Assembly (NCBI GenBank): GCA_030639305.1
Contig: DAOWCY010000001.1
Location: 62,001 to 126,000 of the forward strand
From: JAGLQA01 sp023135565
Lineage (GTDB): Bacteria > Acidobacteriota > Aminicenantia > UBA2199
Direction of reading: 5' to 3'
DNA length: 64,000 nt
Shown one piece after another: positions 16,722-24,783 of this stretch. Position 1 is the stretch's first letter. Every line of letters starts with the position of its first letter. A program made the translations under genes and the position numbers. Under the pieces are notes generated by a model that was given only the letters and a program-made list of their open reading frames with translations, did not search any database and was not told the origin of the DNA.

Positions 16722-18346
16722 AGCAGCGCCTCCAGTTCCAACAAGTCGGGGAAAAATTTTAAGAAGTGGGCAAAAAACAATTGCCGTAGCAGTAGTCTTT
16801 TATAATCTGCCGAGCCGCGTACATCGCTGATAGGGGCGATCTCCTGCTGCATGATCCGGGCAGCTTCGCGGATGTTTTCAGCAGTGACTTCTTTCCCGGT
16901 AAGAAAACGCCGGGTTTTTTCTAAGTACAGCGGGATGGAAGCAACACCCCCGGCTGAGATATTTATCTCGATTATATTTTGCCTCCGGCGGCCAGAAACC
17001 TTTTTGAAAAAAGGTTTCTGGACTTCCAAAAACTTCTGATTAGCTTCGCTCGCTTTTGGTTTACCTTTATCACCACTAAATGCTTCCCCATTTTGTAGGG
17101 TTAGATAGATAGCTGAGTCGCAGCTCGCTATGTCCAAATACTTGCGCCGCGATACTTTCTCAAAATTAAAAAAAGCTCCGGCTTCGGGCTTAGGAAACTT
17201 AATCCCAAAAATCTTTTCTCCTTTTCTTAAGCCCAACTGTTTGTAACCTTTGAAAAATTTCGCTAAAGGCATTTCCCGCTCCCGGCTGCCTTTGCCTAAC
17301 ACAATATCCGCTTTTAACGCCAGGAAAAATATAGTTAGATCGGCAATAGGCGAGGCATTGGCAATATTGCCGCCTATGGTAGCCCGGCTGCGAATTAGCT
17401 TCGAGGCCACAAGACTGAGGTATTCTTTAATGCCGGGGACAAAACGCGCCAGCAAAGAAGAATTCTTGATCTCTTCGGTGTTAGTGCCCGCGCCGATAAA
17501 AATCTTTTCGCCCTCTTCTTTTATGCCGGATAATTCCGGGTACCGCGATAGGAAATCCAATTCCAAACCGGCTGCTTCTTCCCCTTTTTGTACGTACATA
17601 TCTGTCGCTCCTGCGGCAAGTATTTTTTTCACTTTTGTCGAGTTCGGGGCCGGGGCCGGAGCGTCCAAAGCTTCCAGCCGGGCGGGGATGTCTAAAAAAT
17701 ACCGGGGCACAACACCCCATTCTACTAATTCGGGGACGGCGCCGTTATTGCCGTTTTTGTCTTTACCTGCTTTTTCAGCGAGGGGGGCGCCCCCCCCAGC
17801 CGGTAGGCCATCCGAAACGATCTTCTTTTGTTTGGAATTCTTCCCGGAAAGACAAGATTTTTCCAGGATAGTAGTACAAAGAGATTCGGCGGCTCTCCTG
17901 ATCGACACATAGCCGGTGCAGCGGCAAATATTGCCGTCCAAAGCGTCTATGGCCGCGGGGTAAGCGGGTGCCTCTTCACTCAACAAAAAACCGGTCAAAG
18001 AAAGCACAATGCCGGGGGTGCAAAAACCGCACTGCACGGCTCCCTGGTCTACCAGCGCCTGCTGCACCGGGGTGAGTTTGTCGCTGTTCAGGCCTTCTAC
18101 GGTAACCACATGCTTGCCGTGAAGTTCACCGATAGGCAGCAGGCAGGACACCACGGCTTTATATTTCACCCGCCGGTTTTGCAGTTCACCCAATAGTATA
18201 GTGCAGGAGCCGCATTCCCCTTCCCGGCAGCCCTCTTTGGCGCCGCTGAGCCCCTGTTCCCGGCGGATAAAATCTAAAGTAACCGTGCCGGCAGGCAGCT
18301 CAGTTTCTACTTCCCGGTCATTTAAAATAAACTTAATCGTTTTCAT
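16718..18346 (-). CDS. Xanthine dehydrogenase fused 2Fe-2S and FAD subunit
   Basis: The 542-aa protein joins a double 2Fe-2S domain (residues 1-160: GCREGECGSC, CGFCTPG, GNICRCTGY) to a FAD domain (about 230-420: ILAAGATDMY, ATIGGNIANASPIAD) and a CO-dehydrogenase-flavin C-domain. Two stretches look foreign: a Gly/Lys-rich linker at about 170-200, and residues 435-456, which are translated from a copy of dispersed repeat family A (16981-17042). The second sits where homologues run straight from the core to the G(G)VA strand, so it is an in-frame insertion. The protein passes electrons from the Mo site to FAD. Overlaps: 4 bp with the Mo subunit and 14 bp with the upstream NTPase gene. Confidence 0.9.
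   Translation of the reverse strand: MKTIKFILNDREVETELPAGTVTLDFIRREQGLSGAKEGCREGECGSCTILLGELQNRRVKYKAVVSCLLPIGELHGKHVVTVEGLNSDKLTPVQQALVDQGAVQCGFCTPGIVLSLTGFLLSEEAPAYPAAIDALDGNICRCTGYVSIRRAAESLCTTILEKSCLSGKNSKQKKIVSDGLPAGGGAPLAEKAGKDKNGNNGAVPELVEWGVVPRYFLDIPARLEALDAPAPAPNSTKVKKILAAGATDMYVQKGEEAAGLELDFLSRYPELSGIKEEGEKIFIGAGTNTEEIKNSSLLARFVPGIKEYLSLVASKLIRSRATIGGNIANASPIADLTIFFLALKADIVLGKGSREREMPLAKFFKGYKQLGLRKGEKIFGIKFPKPEAGAFFNFEKVSRRKYLDIASCDSAIYLTLQNGEAFSGDKGKPKASEANQKFLEVQKPFFKKVSGRRRQNIIEINISAGGVASIPLYLEKTRRFLTGKEVTAENIREAARIMQQEIAPISDVRGSADYKRLLLRQLFFAHFLKFFPDLLELEALL
16981..17042 (-). repeat. Family A half-element inside xdh coding sequence
   Basis: It contains GCCTCCGGCGGCC, the stem AGAAACCTTTTT/AAAAAGGTTTCT and CTTCCAAAAACTTCT. 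It closely matches the intergenic right half at 26550-26608 but is read through as coding on the - strand. Confidence 0.85.
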
Positions 18347-18839
18347 TATCTATTTCACTCACTTTTTTAATCCTGTATTCGCGGATGTTGAATTTTTCTA
18401 AAACGTCTTGTACACAGTGATTTCTTACGCTGATGTACACATCTTGCCCGGTTTTTAAAACATCTTGCAGGATAGTCGAAAAACCGCCGCCCGATAGTTC
18501 TAAGGGGCCGATTTCGTCGATAAAAATAGGCTCGACGCCGCGCTGTAAAATATCGACAATAATACTTTCGGCAAATTCAAAGGCCGCTCTTGAAAAACAA
18601 AAAGGACCAAAACAGCAGGCTTCATCCCATTTCCCAGGCACATATGCGGCTTTAAAAGCCAAAACTTTCTTCTCTCCTGTATTTAGTCTCCGGATTTCGT
18701 AGCCGCAAAATTCTTCCTGTCCCCGGTTGGCAAATATTTTCGTAGATACAAAACCGTCGCCCTGTCCTAATCGGTTATAGATAGAAACCATCCTGCCGGT
18801 TTTGCCTTCATTTACTACACCACTGATTATATAGATCAT
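18333..18839 (-). CDS. THEP1-family NTPase
   Basis: The 168-aa protein resembles the nucleoside-triphosphatase THEP1 family: an N-terminal P-loop-like GVVNEGKTGRM, the strand FIDEIGPLEL (Walker B) and a conserved C-terminal part. Glu in the P-loop (GVVNEGKT) is within the family's range. It overlaps the Fe-S/FAD xdh subunit, and relatives of this family occur beside molybdenum enzymes, so a role in cofactor delivery or metabolism is plausible; the substrate is not shown by the sequence. Confidence 0.75.
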   Translation of the reverse strand: MIYIISGVVNEGKTGRMVSIYNRLGQGDGFVSTKIFANRGQEEFCGYEIRRLNTGEKKVLAFKAAYVPGKWDEACCFGPFCFSRAAFEFAESIIVDILQRGVEPIFIDEIGPLELSGGGFSTILQDVLKTGQDVYISVRNHCVQDVLEKFNIREYRIKKVSEIDNEND

Positions 18840-18845
18840 TACTTA

Positions 18846-19108
18846 TTGCCTTCGGCAACCCTCCGGGGGCCCTGCCGGGGGCCAAACTTTTGAAAAAGTT
18901 TGATCAAAACTTCTGATAATTAAAATCAAAAGCGCTCACACGCTGCCTCTTGCGGCGAAGCGGCTTATAGGCTCCCCACGCAGTGGGGCTTTTGAAAAAG
19001 TTTGATCAAAACTTTTAATAATTAGAATCAAAAGCGCTCACACGCTGCTTCTTGCGGCGGAGCCGCTTATCGCCTCCCCGTGCGCACGGGGTTTAGAATC
19101 AAAAGCGC
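18846..19108. repeat. Two tandem family A composite copies
   Basis: The phrase TTTGAAAAAGTTTGATCAAAACTT, then AAAATCAAAAGCGCTCACACGCTGC and a GGCG(A/G)AGCCGCTTAT palindrome, occurs twice in a row. It fills the gap between the NTPase and xdhC genes, which are probably still co-transcribed. No ORF is supported. Confidence 0.75.
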
Positions 19109-19123
19109 AATCGGCCTCCGTCA

Positions 19124-19939
19124 TCACTTGTCTCTATAGTGTTTGTGGCCTTTTTTATCGTAACGCAAAGCCTGCATCTCAGCGGCAATCGAAAGCGCAA
19201 TCTCCGCCGGGGCAGGACCCCCGATATCGAGACCTACAGGACAATATAAAATAGAAAAATCAGGCTCCCGGCCTAACTCCTCGATAAGCTTCTCTTTCAT
19301 AGCTCGACCCTTTTTCCGCGATGCCACCATGCCGATATAAGCGGGTTTCCAGCCGGCTTCGTAGATGCGTTTCAACACTACATAATCCAATGCGTGGGAA
19401 TGGGTGGCAATAACAAAAAAACTGCCTTCCTCGACTTCACGGTTTTCCATGATGGTGTTGTATGACCCCACTAAAGTATGCTGCGCTCCGCTTACCTGCC
19501 GGGCTACTTCCTCCCGGTTGTCCAATATAGTAATATGGTAATCCACGTCCTCGAACTGGCGCACCAACGCCCTGCCGATATGCCCGGCTCCGAAAATATA
19601 TAACGGTAGACCGGAGCCGATATATTCGTAAAATAATGTAGTAGTGCCGCCGCAGAGCATTCCTGTCTGCTCCTCCCCTTCGATCACCTGGCTGTCGGGA
19701 TCCAACAGGTACTTTTTCAGCAGCCCTTTTTTATCCTTTAAAACTTTGCGGGCCGTTTTTTCAGCAGCATGCTCTAAAGCGCCGCCGCCCACAGTGCCTA
19801 CTTTTTCCCCATCTGACAAGAAGAGCATCTTGGCCTGCACCGGCGCCGGGCCGTGGCCCTCTTTCTCCACTACGGTGACTAATACCCCCTGGCCGCCGCC
19901 CTTCTTCAACGCTGCGATCTTTTCGTAAATGTCGATCAA
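19124..19939 (-). CDS. xdhC: XdhC/CoxI-family molybdenum hydroxylase maturation factor
   Basis: The 271-aa protein has the two family domains: an N-terminal part (residues 1-90, with VGGGALEHAAEK) and a C-terminal Rossmann domain (LYIFGAGHIGRALVRQ at about 112, VIATHSHALDY, GMVASRKKG, CPVGLDIGGPAPAEIALSI). XdhC binds Mo-cofactor, supports its sulfuration and inserts it into xanthine dehydrogenase. It lies in the same - strand cluster as the hydroxylase subunits, the MobA-like transferase and a membrane protein, 15 bp downstream of the latter. Confidence 0.92.
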   Translation of the reverse strand: MIDIYEKIAALKKGGGQGVLVTVVEKEGHGPAPVQAKMLFLSDGEKVGTVGGGALEHAAEKTARKVLKDKKGLLKKYLLDPDSQVIEGEEQTGMLCGGTTTLFYEYIGSGLPLYIFGAGHIGRALVRQFEDVDYHITILDNREEVARQVSGAQHTLVGSYNTIMENREVEEGSFFVIATHSHALDYVVLKRIYEAGWKPAYIGMVASRKKGRAMKEKLIEELGREPDFSILYCPVGLDIGGPAPAEIALSIAAEMQALRYDKKGHKHYRDK

Positions 19940-19954
19940 ACAGCTCTCCTTTTC

Positions 19955-20584
19955 CTACAAGATTAACTCAGCACATACCGCTGCTGCCAACAGGAAAGAA
20001 GATGTGACGTATCCGGGTTTCATAAAGCGGGTAAAAACCGGCTCTTTCCCGGTTTCTAATTTTAAGAAGAAATAAATAATAAAGGTATTGATCATACTCT
20101 CTAAGACTAAGAAATTGGCGATTGTGAGCAGCCCCGCTTGCAGGAAATCATTAGCCGGCGACAGGGCTAAAAGCACCCCGTGAAAAGCGATAAACAATAC
20201 TCGCCAACCGGCTGTAAACGCGAATACCTGCCGCAGTTGGACGCGACTTTTTTCATAGTTAAATAGCTTAAAGAAAATAACCACCGCCGCGGCTTCGAGC
20301 ATAATAGCCACAGCAGGTTTTATGACCATCCCGGGGGTTTGCAGGGGCAAAAGCAGCCCGGTTAATTTGATACCGGCGGCAATAGAAGCAGTATAAAAAA
20401 TCGCCGCCAGCTTGCCGCTGTGGTCCAACGATTTCTTCATAAAATAAAAACCGATGGGAAACATAAAAAATCCGGCTGCAAAGGGAATTAGGTGAAAAAG
20501 CGAACCCAATGTGGCCTCGGCTAATCCCCATAATGAACCCCAAAAAAGAAAAACCCTTACATTCTTACTTGTTTCTTTACTCAT
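19955..20584 (-). CDS. Six-helix membrane protein of the molybdenum hydroxylase cluster
   Basis: The 209-aa hydrophobic protein shows about six membrane segments (for example LIPFAAGFFMFPIGFYF, AAIFYTASIAAGIKLTGLLLP, AIMLEAAAVVIFF, SMINTFIIYFFLKL). I do not recognise the family. It resembles in size and pattern small transport components such as ECF S-subunits, so a purine, metal or cofactor transport role would fit its place between the MobA-like and xdhC genes. This is inference only. A GGAG ribosome site precedes the start. Confidence 0.6.
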   Translation of the reverse strand: MSKETSKNVRVFLFWGSLWGLAEATLGSLFHLIPFAAGFFMFPIGFYFMKKSLDHSGKLAAIFYTASIAAGIKLTGLLLPLQTPGMVIKPAVAIMLEAAAVVIFFKLFNYEKSRVQLRQVFAFTAGWRVLFIAFHGVLLALSPANDFLQAGLLTIANFLVLESMINTFIIYFFLKLETGKEPVFTRFMKPGYVTSSFLLAAAVCAELIL

Positions 20585-20606
20585 CGAAAACTCCTATCTA
20601 CATTAT

Positions 20607-20690
20607 GCCATTACATGGCGGTAATGAACAACGTGTTTTACATATTTCACGTTCCCACCATCAGGTGGATTTTTTTAGCTAATCTTCAAG
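20607..20690 (-). repeat. Family B hairpin leader
   Basis: The 13-bp mini-palindrome GCCATTACATGGC (20607-20619), then CCACCATCAGGTGG and a T-run and CTTCAAGAAAAA, repeats the layout seen before the transketolase gene at 30154-30275. It lies directly upstream of the membrane protein on the - strand. Confidence 0.5.
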
Positions 20691-20701
20691 AAAAAGTTAT
20701 A

Positions 20702-21304
20702 TCATAAAAACCGGGATTTTTCAATCGCTTTTTTATAATCTGCTTTGGTATCCACGTCTATCAAGATAGTCTCATCTTCCACTTCGACGGTTTCATACCC
20801 TTTGCCGCGAATAAAATCCCGCAGGTTCGAGTCTTGCGGTTCACGCAGGATCTCTTCCGCCAGGAAACTTTTCATCAGCACCGGGTGACCTTTTCTGCCC
20901 CGGAACAAAGGAATAACAATGTCTCCCGGGGCGTGCAGCAATTTGCGGTAGACCTCTTTTTTTACCAGCGGACAATCACCGGGGATAAAAAAGAATTTCT
21001 CTTTTTCGATATGTTTAACGCCCTCTTGAACGGAACTGAACATACCGCTGGGGTAGTGTTCATTAAACACCACCCGGACTTTGGCGTATTCCCGGGTCAG
21101 TTCGACCAGCCGTTCGATCTTATGCCCGCCCACCAGGAAAATCCGGGAACAAAAATCATACATCCCTTCGATAGTGCGGCAGATCAGGCTTTTCCCCTGC
21201 AGCGGCAGCTCCATTTTGAACGCCCCGGCCCGGCTGGAAAAGCCCGCGGCCAAGATAATCCCTTCGACATTTTTTATAAAAGTTCCTGTTTCTATATCGC
21301 TCAT
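20702..21304 (-). CDS. mocA: MobA/MocA-like molybdopterin nucleotidyltransferase
   Basis: The 200-aa protein is a GT-A-fold NTP transferase: GIILAAGFSSRAGAFKMELPLQGKSL (nucleotide binding, split motif LAAGFSSRxGxxK), FIPGDCPLV (metal Asp) and a GHPVL segment. Proteins of this group next to xanthine-dehydrogenase-type enzymes add CMP or GMP to molybdopterin, giving the dinucleotide cofactor. The cytidylyl or guanylyl choice cannot be read with confidence. It belongs with the xdh cluster on the same strand. Confidence 0.85.
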   Translation of the reverse strand: MSDIETGTFIKNVEGIILAAGFSSRAGAFKMELPLQGKSLICRTIEGMYDFCSRIFLVGGHKIERLVELTREYAKVRVVFNEHYPSGMFSSVQEGVKHIEKEKFFFIPGDCPLVKKEVYRKLLHAPGDIVIPLFRGRKGHPVLMKSFLAEEILREPQDSNLRDFIRGKGYETVEVEDETILIDVDTKADYKKAIEKSRFL

Positions 21305-21376
21305 TTTTCCTGCAGCAAGTACCCTGTTCCGTTGGGTAGGGGGTGAATACCGGTGGTTGAAAACTAAATGCTGTTT

Positions 21377-21586
21377 TTAATCTTCATATTTAAAGGAGAG
21401 ACTTACTTTGGCGCGATAAGCCACTACTTTGCCGTCTTCAAGTTTTAAATCCAGGTCTTTAATTTCGGCGATTCTCAAATTTTTCAGGGTTTTGCCCGCG
21501 GTTTCTATCGCTTTTTTGGCTGCGTCTTCCCAGGACGTTTCGCTTGTGCCGATTAACTCGATTACTTTGTAAATACTGTCGCTCAT
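21377..21586 (-). CDS. Dodecin
   Basis: The 69-aa protein matches dodecin in length and motifs (YKVIELIGTSETSWEDAAKKA at the start; VVAYRAKVSLSFKYE at the end). Dodecins form hollow dodecamers that store flavins or coenzyme A. It has its own promoter, and its place upstream of a flavin-dependent Mo hydroxylase cluster fits flavin buffering. Confidence 0.93.
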   Translation of the reverse strand: MSDSIYKVIELIGTSETSWEDAAKKAIETAGKTLKNLRIAEIKDLDLKLEDGKVVAYRAKVSLSFKYED

Positions 21587-21621
21587 AATTTGGCTCCTAT
21601 AAAATTAATTTTAGCGGTATT

Positions 21622-21650
21622 ATTATAATGATTTAAAAAATTAAAAGCAA
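21622..21650 (-). promoter_or_regulatory. Dodecin promoter
   Basis: On the - strand TTGCTT (21650-21645), a 17-bp spacer and TATAAT (21627-21622) stand about 36 bp before the dodecin ATG, which also has a GGAG ribosome site. Confidence 0.6.
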
Positions 21651-21719
21651 ACCCCTGACTTAAAAAAAAATAAAAAATGTGTAAAATTATCTCCACAGGG
21701 CTGCCGCTCGCCTTTGCTT

Positions 21720-21861
21720 CTAAACCCCGTGCGCACGGGGGGGCGATAAGCGGCTCCGCCGCAAGAAGCAGCGGGTGAGCGCTTTTGATTTTAAATAATT
21801 AAAAGTTTTGATCAAACTTTTACAAAAGTTTGGCCTCCCCGGCAGGGGCCGCCGGAGGCAA
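21720..21861. repeat. Family A composite element
   Basis: CCCCGTGCGCACGGGG, GGCTCCGCCGC, GAGCGCTTTTGATT, the GTTTTGATCAAAC core and terminal GGCCGCCGGAGGCAAG occur in the same order as at 1.5-1.7 kb. Confidence 0.75.
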
Positions 21862-21908
21862 GCTTGTTTAAGATTTTTACCAACACCGAATAGTTACGAA
21901 AAATTATA

Positions 21909-21938
21909 TTGCTGCTATTAATGAATTCATGTTATAAT
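21909..21938 (+). promoter_or_regulatory. Promoter for xerD-like gene
   Basis: TTGCTG (21909-21914), an 18-bp spacer and TATAAT (21933-21938) argue that translation starts at ATG 21957 and not at the upstream TTG, which lies in the -35 box. Confidence 0.6.
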
Positions 21939-21956
21939 AAATTAGGTAAAGAAAAA

Positions 21957-22880
21957 ATGTTCGCAAAAAAAGAATTTGAATACGACACCGGGAAGTACCT
22001 GGTCTACCTGCAATTGGAGAGAGGGCTGGCTGAAAACACTATTATTTCTTACAAACAGGAGTTAGAAAAATTCGCCGCTTACTTAGATAAGAAAAAGCTG
22101 CGCCACACCGGGATTTCAGAAACCGATACGGTTAACTTTATTAAAGATGAAGCGGTGAAAGGTAACTCCCTGGCTACCCAGTCCCACCTGATCTCTGTGT
22201 TAAAGAGCTTCTACAAATACCTGATCGCGGAAGATAAGATCGATTTTAACCCGGCGGCCAATATCTCCTTTCCCAAAAAATGGAAAGTGCTGCCTAAATA
22301 TCTTACTATGGACCAGGTGGGCGCGTTGCTCGATCTCCCTGGAACCGGCAAACCGATGGGACTGCGGGACAAAGCCATCCTGGAATTGATGTATGCCACG
22401 GGGCTGCGCATCTCCGAAGTGACCGGTTTAAAATTGGACAACATCTATCTCGACGACAGTTTCCTCAGGGTAATGGGTAAAGGCGGCAAAGAACGGGTGG
22501 TGCCTTTCGGGGAAAAAGCGGAACAGTGTGTCAAAGATTACATGCACCACGGCAGGAGCAAGCTTTTAAAACAAAAACAGAACGATTTCGTTTTTTTGAA
22601 CCGGAACGGCGAACAGTTGAGCCGCCAGGGGTTGTGGAAGATCATCAAAGGATACGGCAAAAAACTGGGGATTTCTACTAATCTTACACCTCATACGCTG
22701 CGGCACTCTTTTGCTACCCATTTGTTGGAAAAAGGGGCGGACCTGCGTTCTATCCAGATGATGTTGGGGCATTCGAGTATTTCCACTACCGAGATTTATA
22801 CTTATGTAGCCAAGCACCGGGTGAAGAAGATTTATGATAAATTTCATCCGCGTGGCCCTGCCGGGGGCCACCCCCATTAA
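21957..22880 (+). CDS. xerD: XerD-like tyrosine recombinase
   Basis: The 307-aa protein (start 21957, just after the promoter) has the N-terminal SAM-like core-binding domain (residues 1-95) and the catalytic domain with the full set: Arg in GLRISEVTGL, Lys in MGKGGKER, H-x-x-R in TPHTLRHSFATH, GH in MMLGHSSISTT and the Tyr nucleophile in TEIYTYV. Length and motifs fit the chromosome dimer resolvase XerD/XerC rather than a phage integrase. Its nearest downstream neighbour is an ATPase gene bracketed by two hairpin repeats with 11-bp arms, which makes a link worth testing. Confidence 0.88.
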   Translation: MFAKKEFEYDTGKYLVYLQLERGLAENTIISYKQELEKFAAYLDKKKLRHTGISETDTVNFIKDEAVKGNSLATQSHLISVLKSFYKYLIAEDKIDFNPAANISFPKKWKVLPKYLTMDQVGALLDLPGTGKPMGLRDKAILELMYATGLRISEVTGLKLDNIYLDDSFLRVMGKGGKERVVPFGEKAEQCVKDYMHHGRSKLLKQKQNDFVFLNRNGEQLSRQGLWKIIKGYGKKLGISTNLTPHTLRHSFATHLLEKGADLRSIQMMLGHSSISTTEIYTYVAKHRVKKIYDKFHPRGPAGGHPH

Positions 22881-23099
22881 ATTGAAGTTGGGGGCCGCGG
22901 CATACCGCACTCTCAAAAAAGTTTGATCAAAACTTTTGTTGAGCGATACGTTTGTGCCCATTATCAAACGTTGAGGAATTTGCCCAAACGTTGGGTTAAA
23001 TAGAAGTTTTTGCGGGGTCAAGGGGCAGTATTTTCAAAAAGCGCCCCTTGCCGCCGGAGGCAAAGAGGGTGGGTACCCCGCCCCCCCCGGAGGCCAAGC
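22851..23099. repeat. Family A element at xerD 3' end
   Basis: It overlaps the last codons of xerD (GPAGGHPH is repeat-encoded) and carries the TTTGATCAAAACTTTTGTTGAGCGATACG core, the variable stem CAAGGGGC/GCGCCCCTTG and the end GCCGCCGGAGGCAAA, then GGGGTACC-rich spill-over. The xerD C-terminus has thus been rewritten by the repeat. Confidence 0.8.
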
Positions 23100-23102
23100 C
23101 GC

Positions 23103-23131
23103 TTGACAAAATCCGCAAAGAATTATACAAT
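23103..23131 (+). promoter_or_regulatory. Promoter within left 41-bp repeat
   Basis: TTGACA (23103-23108), a 17-bp spacer and TACAAT (23126-23131). The spacer holds the first arm of the palindrome and the second arm lies past the start point, so a protein bound to the palindrome would block transcription. Confidence 0.6.
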
Positions 23132-23149
23132 CACTTTGTTTGCGGATTT
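23109..23149. repeat. 41-bp flanking repeat, left copy
   Basis: Arms AAATCCGCAAA (23109-23119) and TTTGCGGATTT (23139-23149) are perfect inverted repeats separated by 19 bp. The copy at 24574-24614 is the same in 38 of 41 positions and in the same orientation. Confidence 0.92.
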
Positions 23150-23160
23150 AAGAAAATACC

Positions 23161-24573
23161 ATGTTTGTAGGACGAAAAAAAGAGCTAAAATTATTGAGCG
23201 ATGCCTATCACAGCGGGAAAGGTGAACTTGTAGTTCTTTACGGCAGGAGGCGTATCGGGAAAAGCAGCCTCGTAGATGAATTTGCTAAAGATAAAAAAAA
23301 CTATTTTAAGTTCGAGGCCATAGAAGGGGAAAACAGCCGTGGACAGATCGATTTTTTTACCGAAATCTTGCAAAAGCAGGTGAATGATCCTATCCTGGAG
23401 AGTGTGGCTTTTAAGAATTGGGGAAAAGTTTTTTCATATTTAACTGAGAACATCGTAAACAAAAAATCAGGCAAAAAAAAAACACTGCTGTTTTTCGATG
23501 AATTGCAGTGGATGGCTGCCGGCAGGAGCAGGCTGGTCAGTCTCCTCAAATATTACTGGGACAATCACTGGAAGAAAAAGAACGTGATGTTGATCCTCTG
23601 CGGTTCGGTTGCTTCTTTTATGGTTAAGAAAGTGGTCCGGTCGAAAGCCCTTTATGGCCGTATCACCTTAGAGATTCTACTTCGAGGGCTTAACCCCGGT
23701 GAAGCGGCGGTTTTATTCAAAGGCAGGAGGAGTAAAGAAGAGATACTGAAATATTTACTGGTATTCGGCGGAGTGCCCAAATACCTGGAAGTAATCGATT
23801 CCGGCAGGTCTTTTAACAACAACATCAACCGCATGTGTTTTGCGCCGCACGGGGTAATGACAGGAGAAGTAGAGCGGATTTTTTACAGCCAGTTCCGGGA
23901 AGTGCAGACCTATAAAAAGATCGTTTATCTTTTGAAAGAGGGGATATTTTCTTTTAATGAAATCAGCAGGAGGCTGAACATAGCTTCCGGAGGCGGTTTG
24001 AAGCTTTATTTAGAGAACCTCGAACATGCGGAAATAATCAGGTCGTTTATTCCTTTCGATAAAGGTTTCAAATCCAAGTTACGGAAATACGCTTTATCCG
24101 ATGAATATCTTTACTTTTATTTTAAATATATAGAACCCAACCTGCATATTATAAAAGACGAAAGCGCCGCGGAAAAATTGTTTGAGACCTTGACGGAGAA
24201 GAGTTTGGACACCTGGTTAGGCTTTGCGTTCGAGCGGTATTGTCTCAAGCATGCCGGTTTATTGGCGCGTGTCATGGGGTTTGCCGGTTATGTGCTGTTG
24301 GCCTGTCCTTTTTTTGGCAGGGGCGATGAGAAATTCCAGGTAGATTTGTTATACAAGAGGTCGGATAAGGTTATCACCGTATGTGAGATAAAGTACCGGG
24401 GCAGTAAAATCGGGAAAGAGGTCATCCCCGGGATAGAGAGGAAAATCGCCTTATTGGATATTCCCCGTGGTTATACGGTAGAGAAAGCGTTGATCTCGCT
24501 TTACGGGCCTGATGATGGTTTAGGGGATTCCGGTTATTTTGATTACGATGTAGTATTGGATGATATTCTTTAA
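23161..24573 (+). CDS. Archaeal-type AAA ATPase with DUF234-like C-terminus
   Basis: The 470-aa protein starts MFVGRKKELKLL, has Walker A GRRRIGKSSL (about residue 29) and Walker B LLFFDELQWM (about 115), a winged-helix middle, and a C-terminal nuclease-like domain (FQVDLLYKRSDKVITVCEIKY, a D-x(n)-E-x-K pattern). This family is scattered in archaea and bacteria, and its function is not established; the C-terminal motif is that of restriction-endonuclease-like folds. The gene is exactly bracketed by two 41-bp direct repeats and is not in an operon, consistent with a mobile or self-regulated cassette. Confidence 0.82.
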   Translation: MFVGRKKELKLLSDAYHSGKGELVVLYGRRRIGKSSLVDEFAKDKKNYFKFEAIEGENSRGQIDFFTEILQKQVNDPILESVAFKNWGKVFSYLTENIVNKKSGKKKTLLFFDELQWMAAGRSRLVSLLKYYWDNHWKKKNVMLILCGSVASFMVKKVVRSKALYGRITLEILLRGLNPGEAAVLFKGRRSKEEILKYLLVFGGVPKYLEVIDSGRSFNNNINRMCFAPHGVMTGEVERIFYSQFREVQTYKKIVYLLKEGIFSFNEISRRLNIASGGGLKLYLENLEHAEIIRSFIPFDKGFKSKLRKYALSDEYLYFYFKYIEPNLHIIKDESAAEKLFETLTEKSLDTWLGFAFERYCLKHAGLLARVMGFAGYVLLACPFFGRGDEKFQVDLLYKRSDKVITVCEIKYRGSKIGKEVIPGIERKIALLDIPRGYTVEKALISLYGPDDGLGDSGYFDYDVVLDDIL

Positions 24574-24614
24574 AAATCCGCAAACAATTATTCATTCACT
24601 TTGTTTGCGGATTT
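24574..24614. repeat. 41-bp flanking repeat, right copy
   Basis: It begins on the base after the ATPase stop codon: arms AAATCCGCAAA (24574-24584) and TTTGCGGATTT (24604-24614), the latter running into T residues, so it may double as terminator. Confidence 0.92.
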
Positions 24615-24783
24615 TGCTTTGCCTATCTAAACTGCTTATATATAATGATTTTTTAAGACCAAAATTAATCGTTTCCTAATTGCCGCTGCTCTAATTACTC
24701 TCTGCTTTCTTTCATAAAGCAGCAAGAAGGAAGGGGACCGGCTAAAAAAAAACTGCCCCGGGAGGGGCGTGGAAGCTAAAGGC

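Noticed and set aside
24574..24614. CRISPR array in the window
   Set aside because: The 41-bp repeats occur only twice, 1.4 kb apart with a gene between, and the other repeats are not regularly spaced by unique spacers; no cas gene is present.
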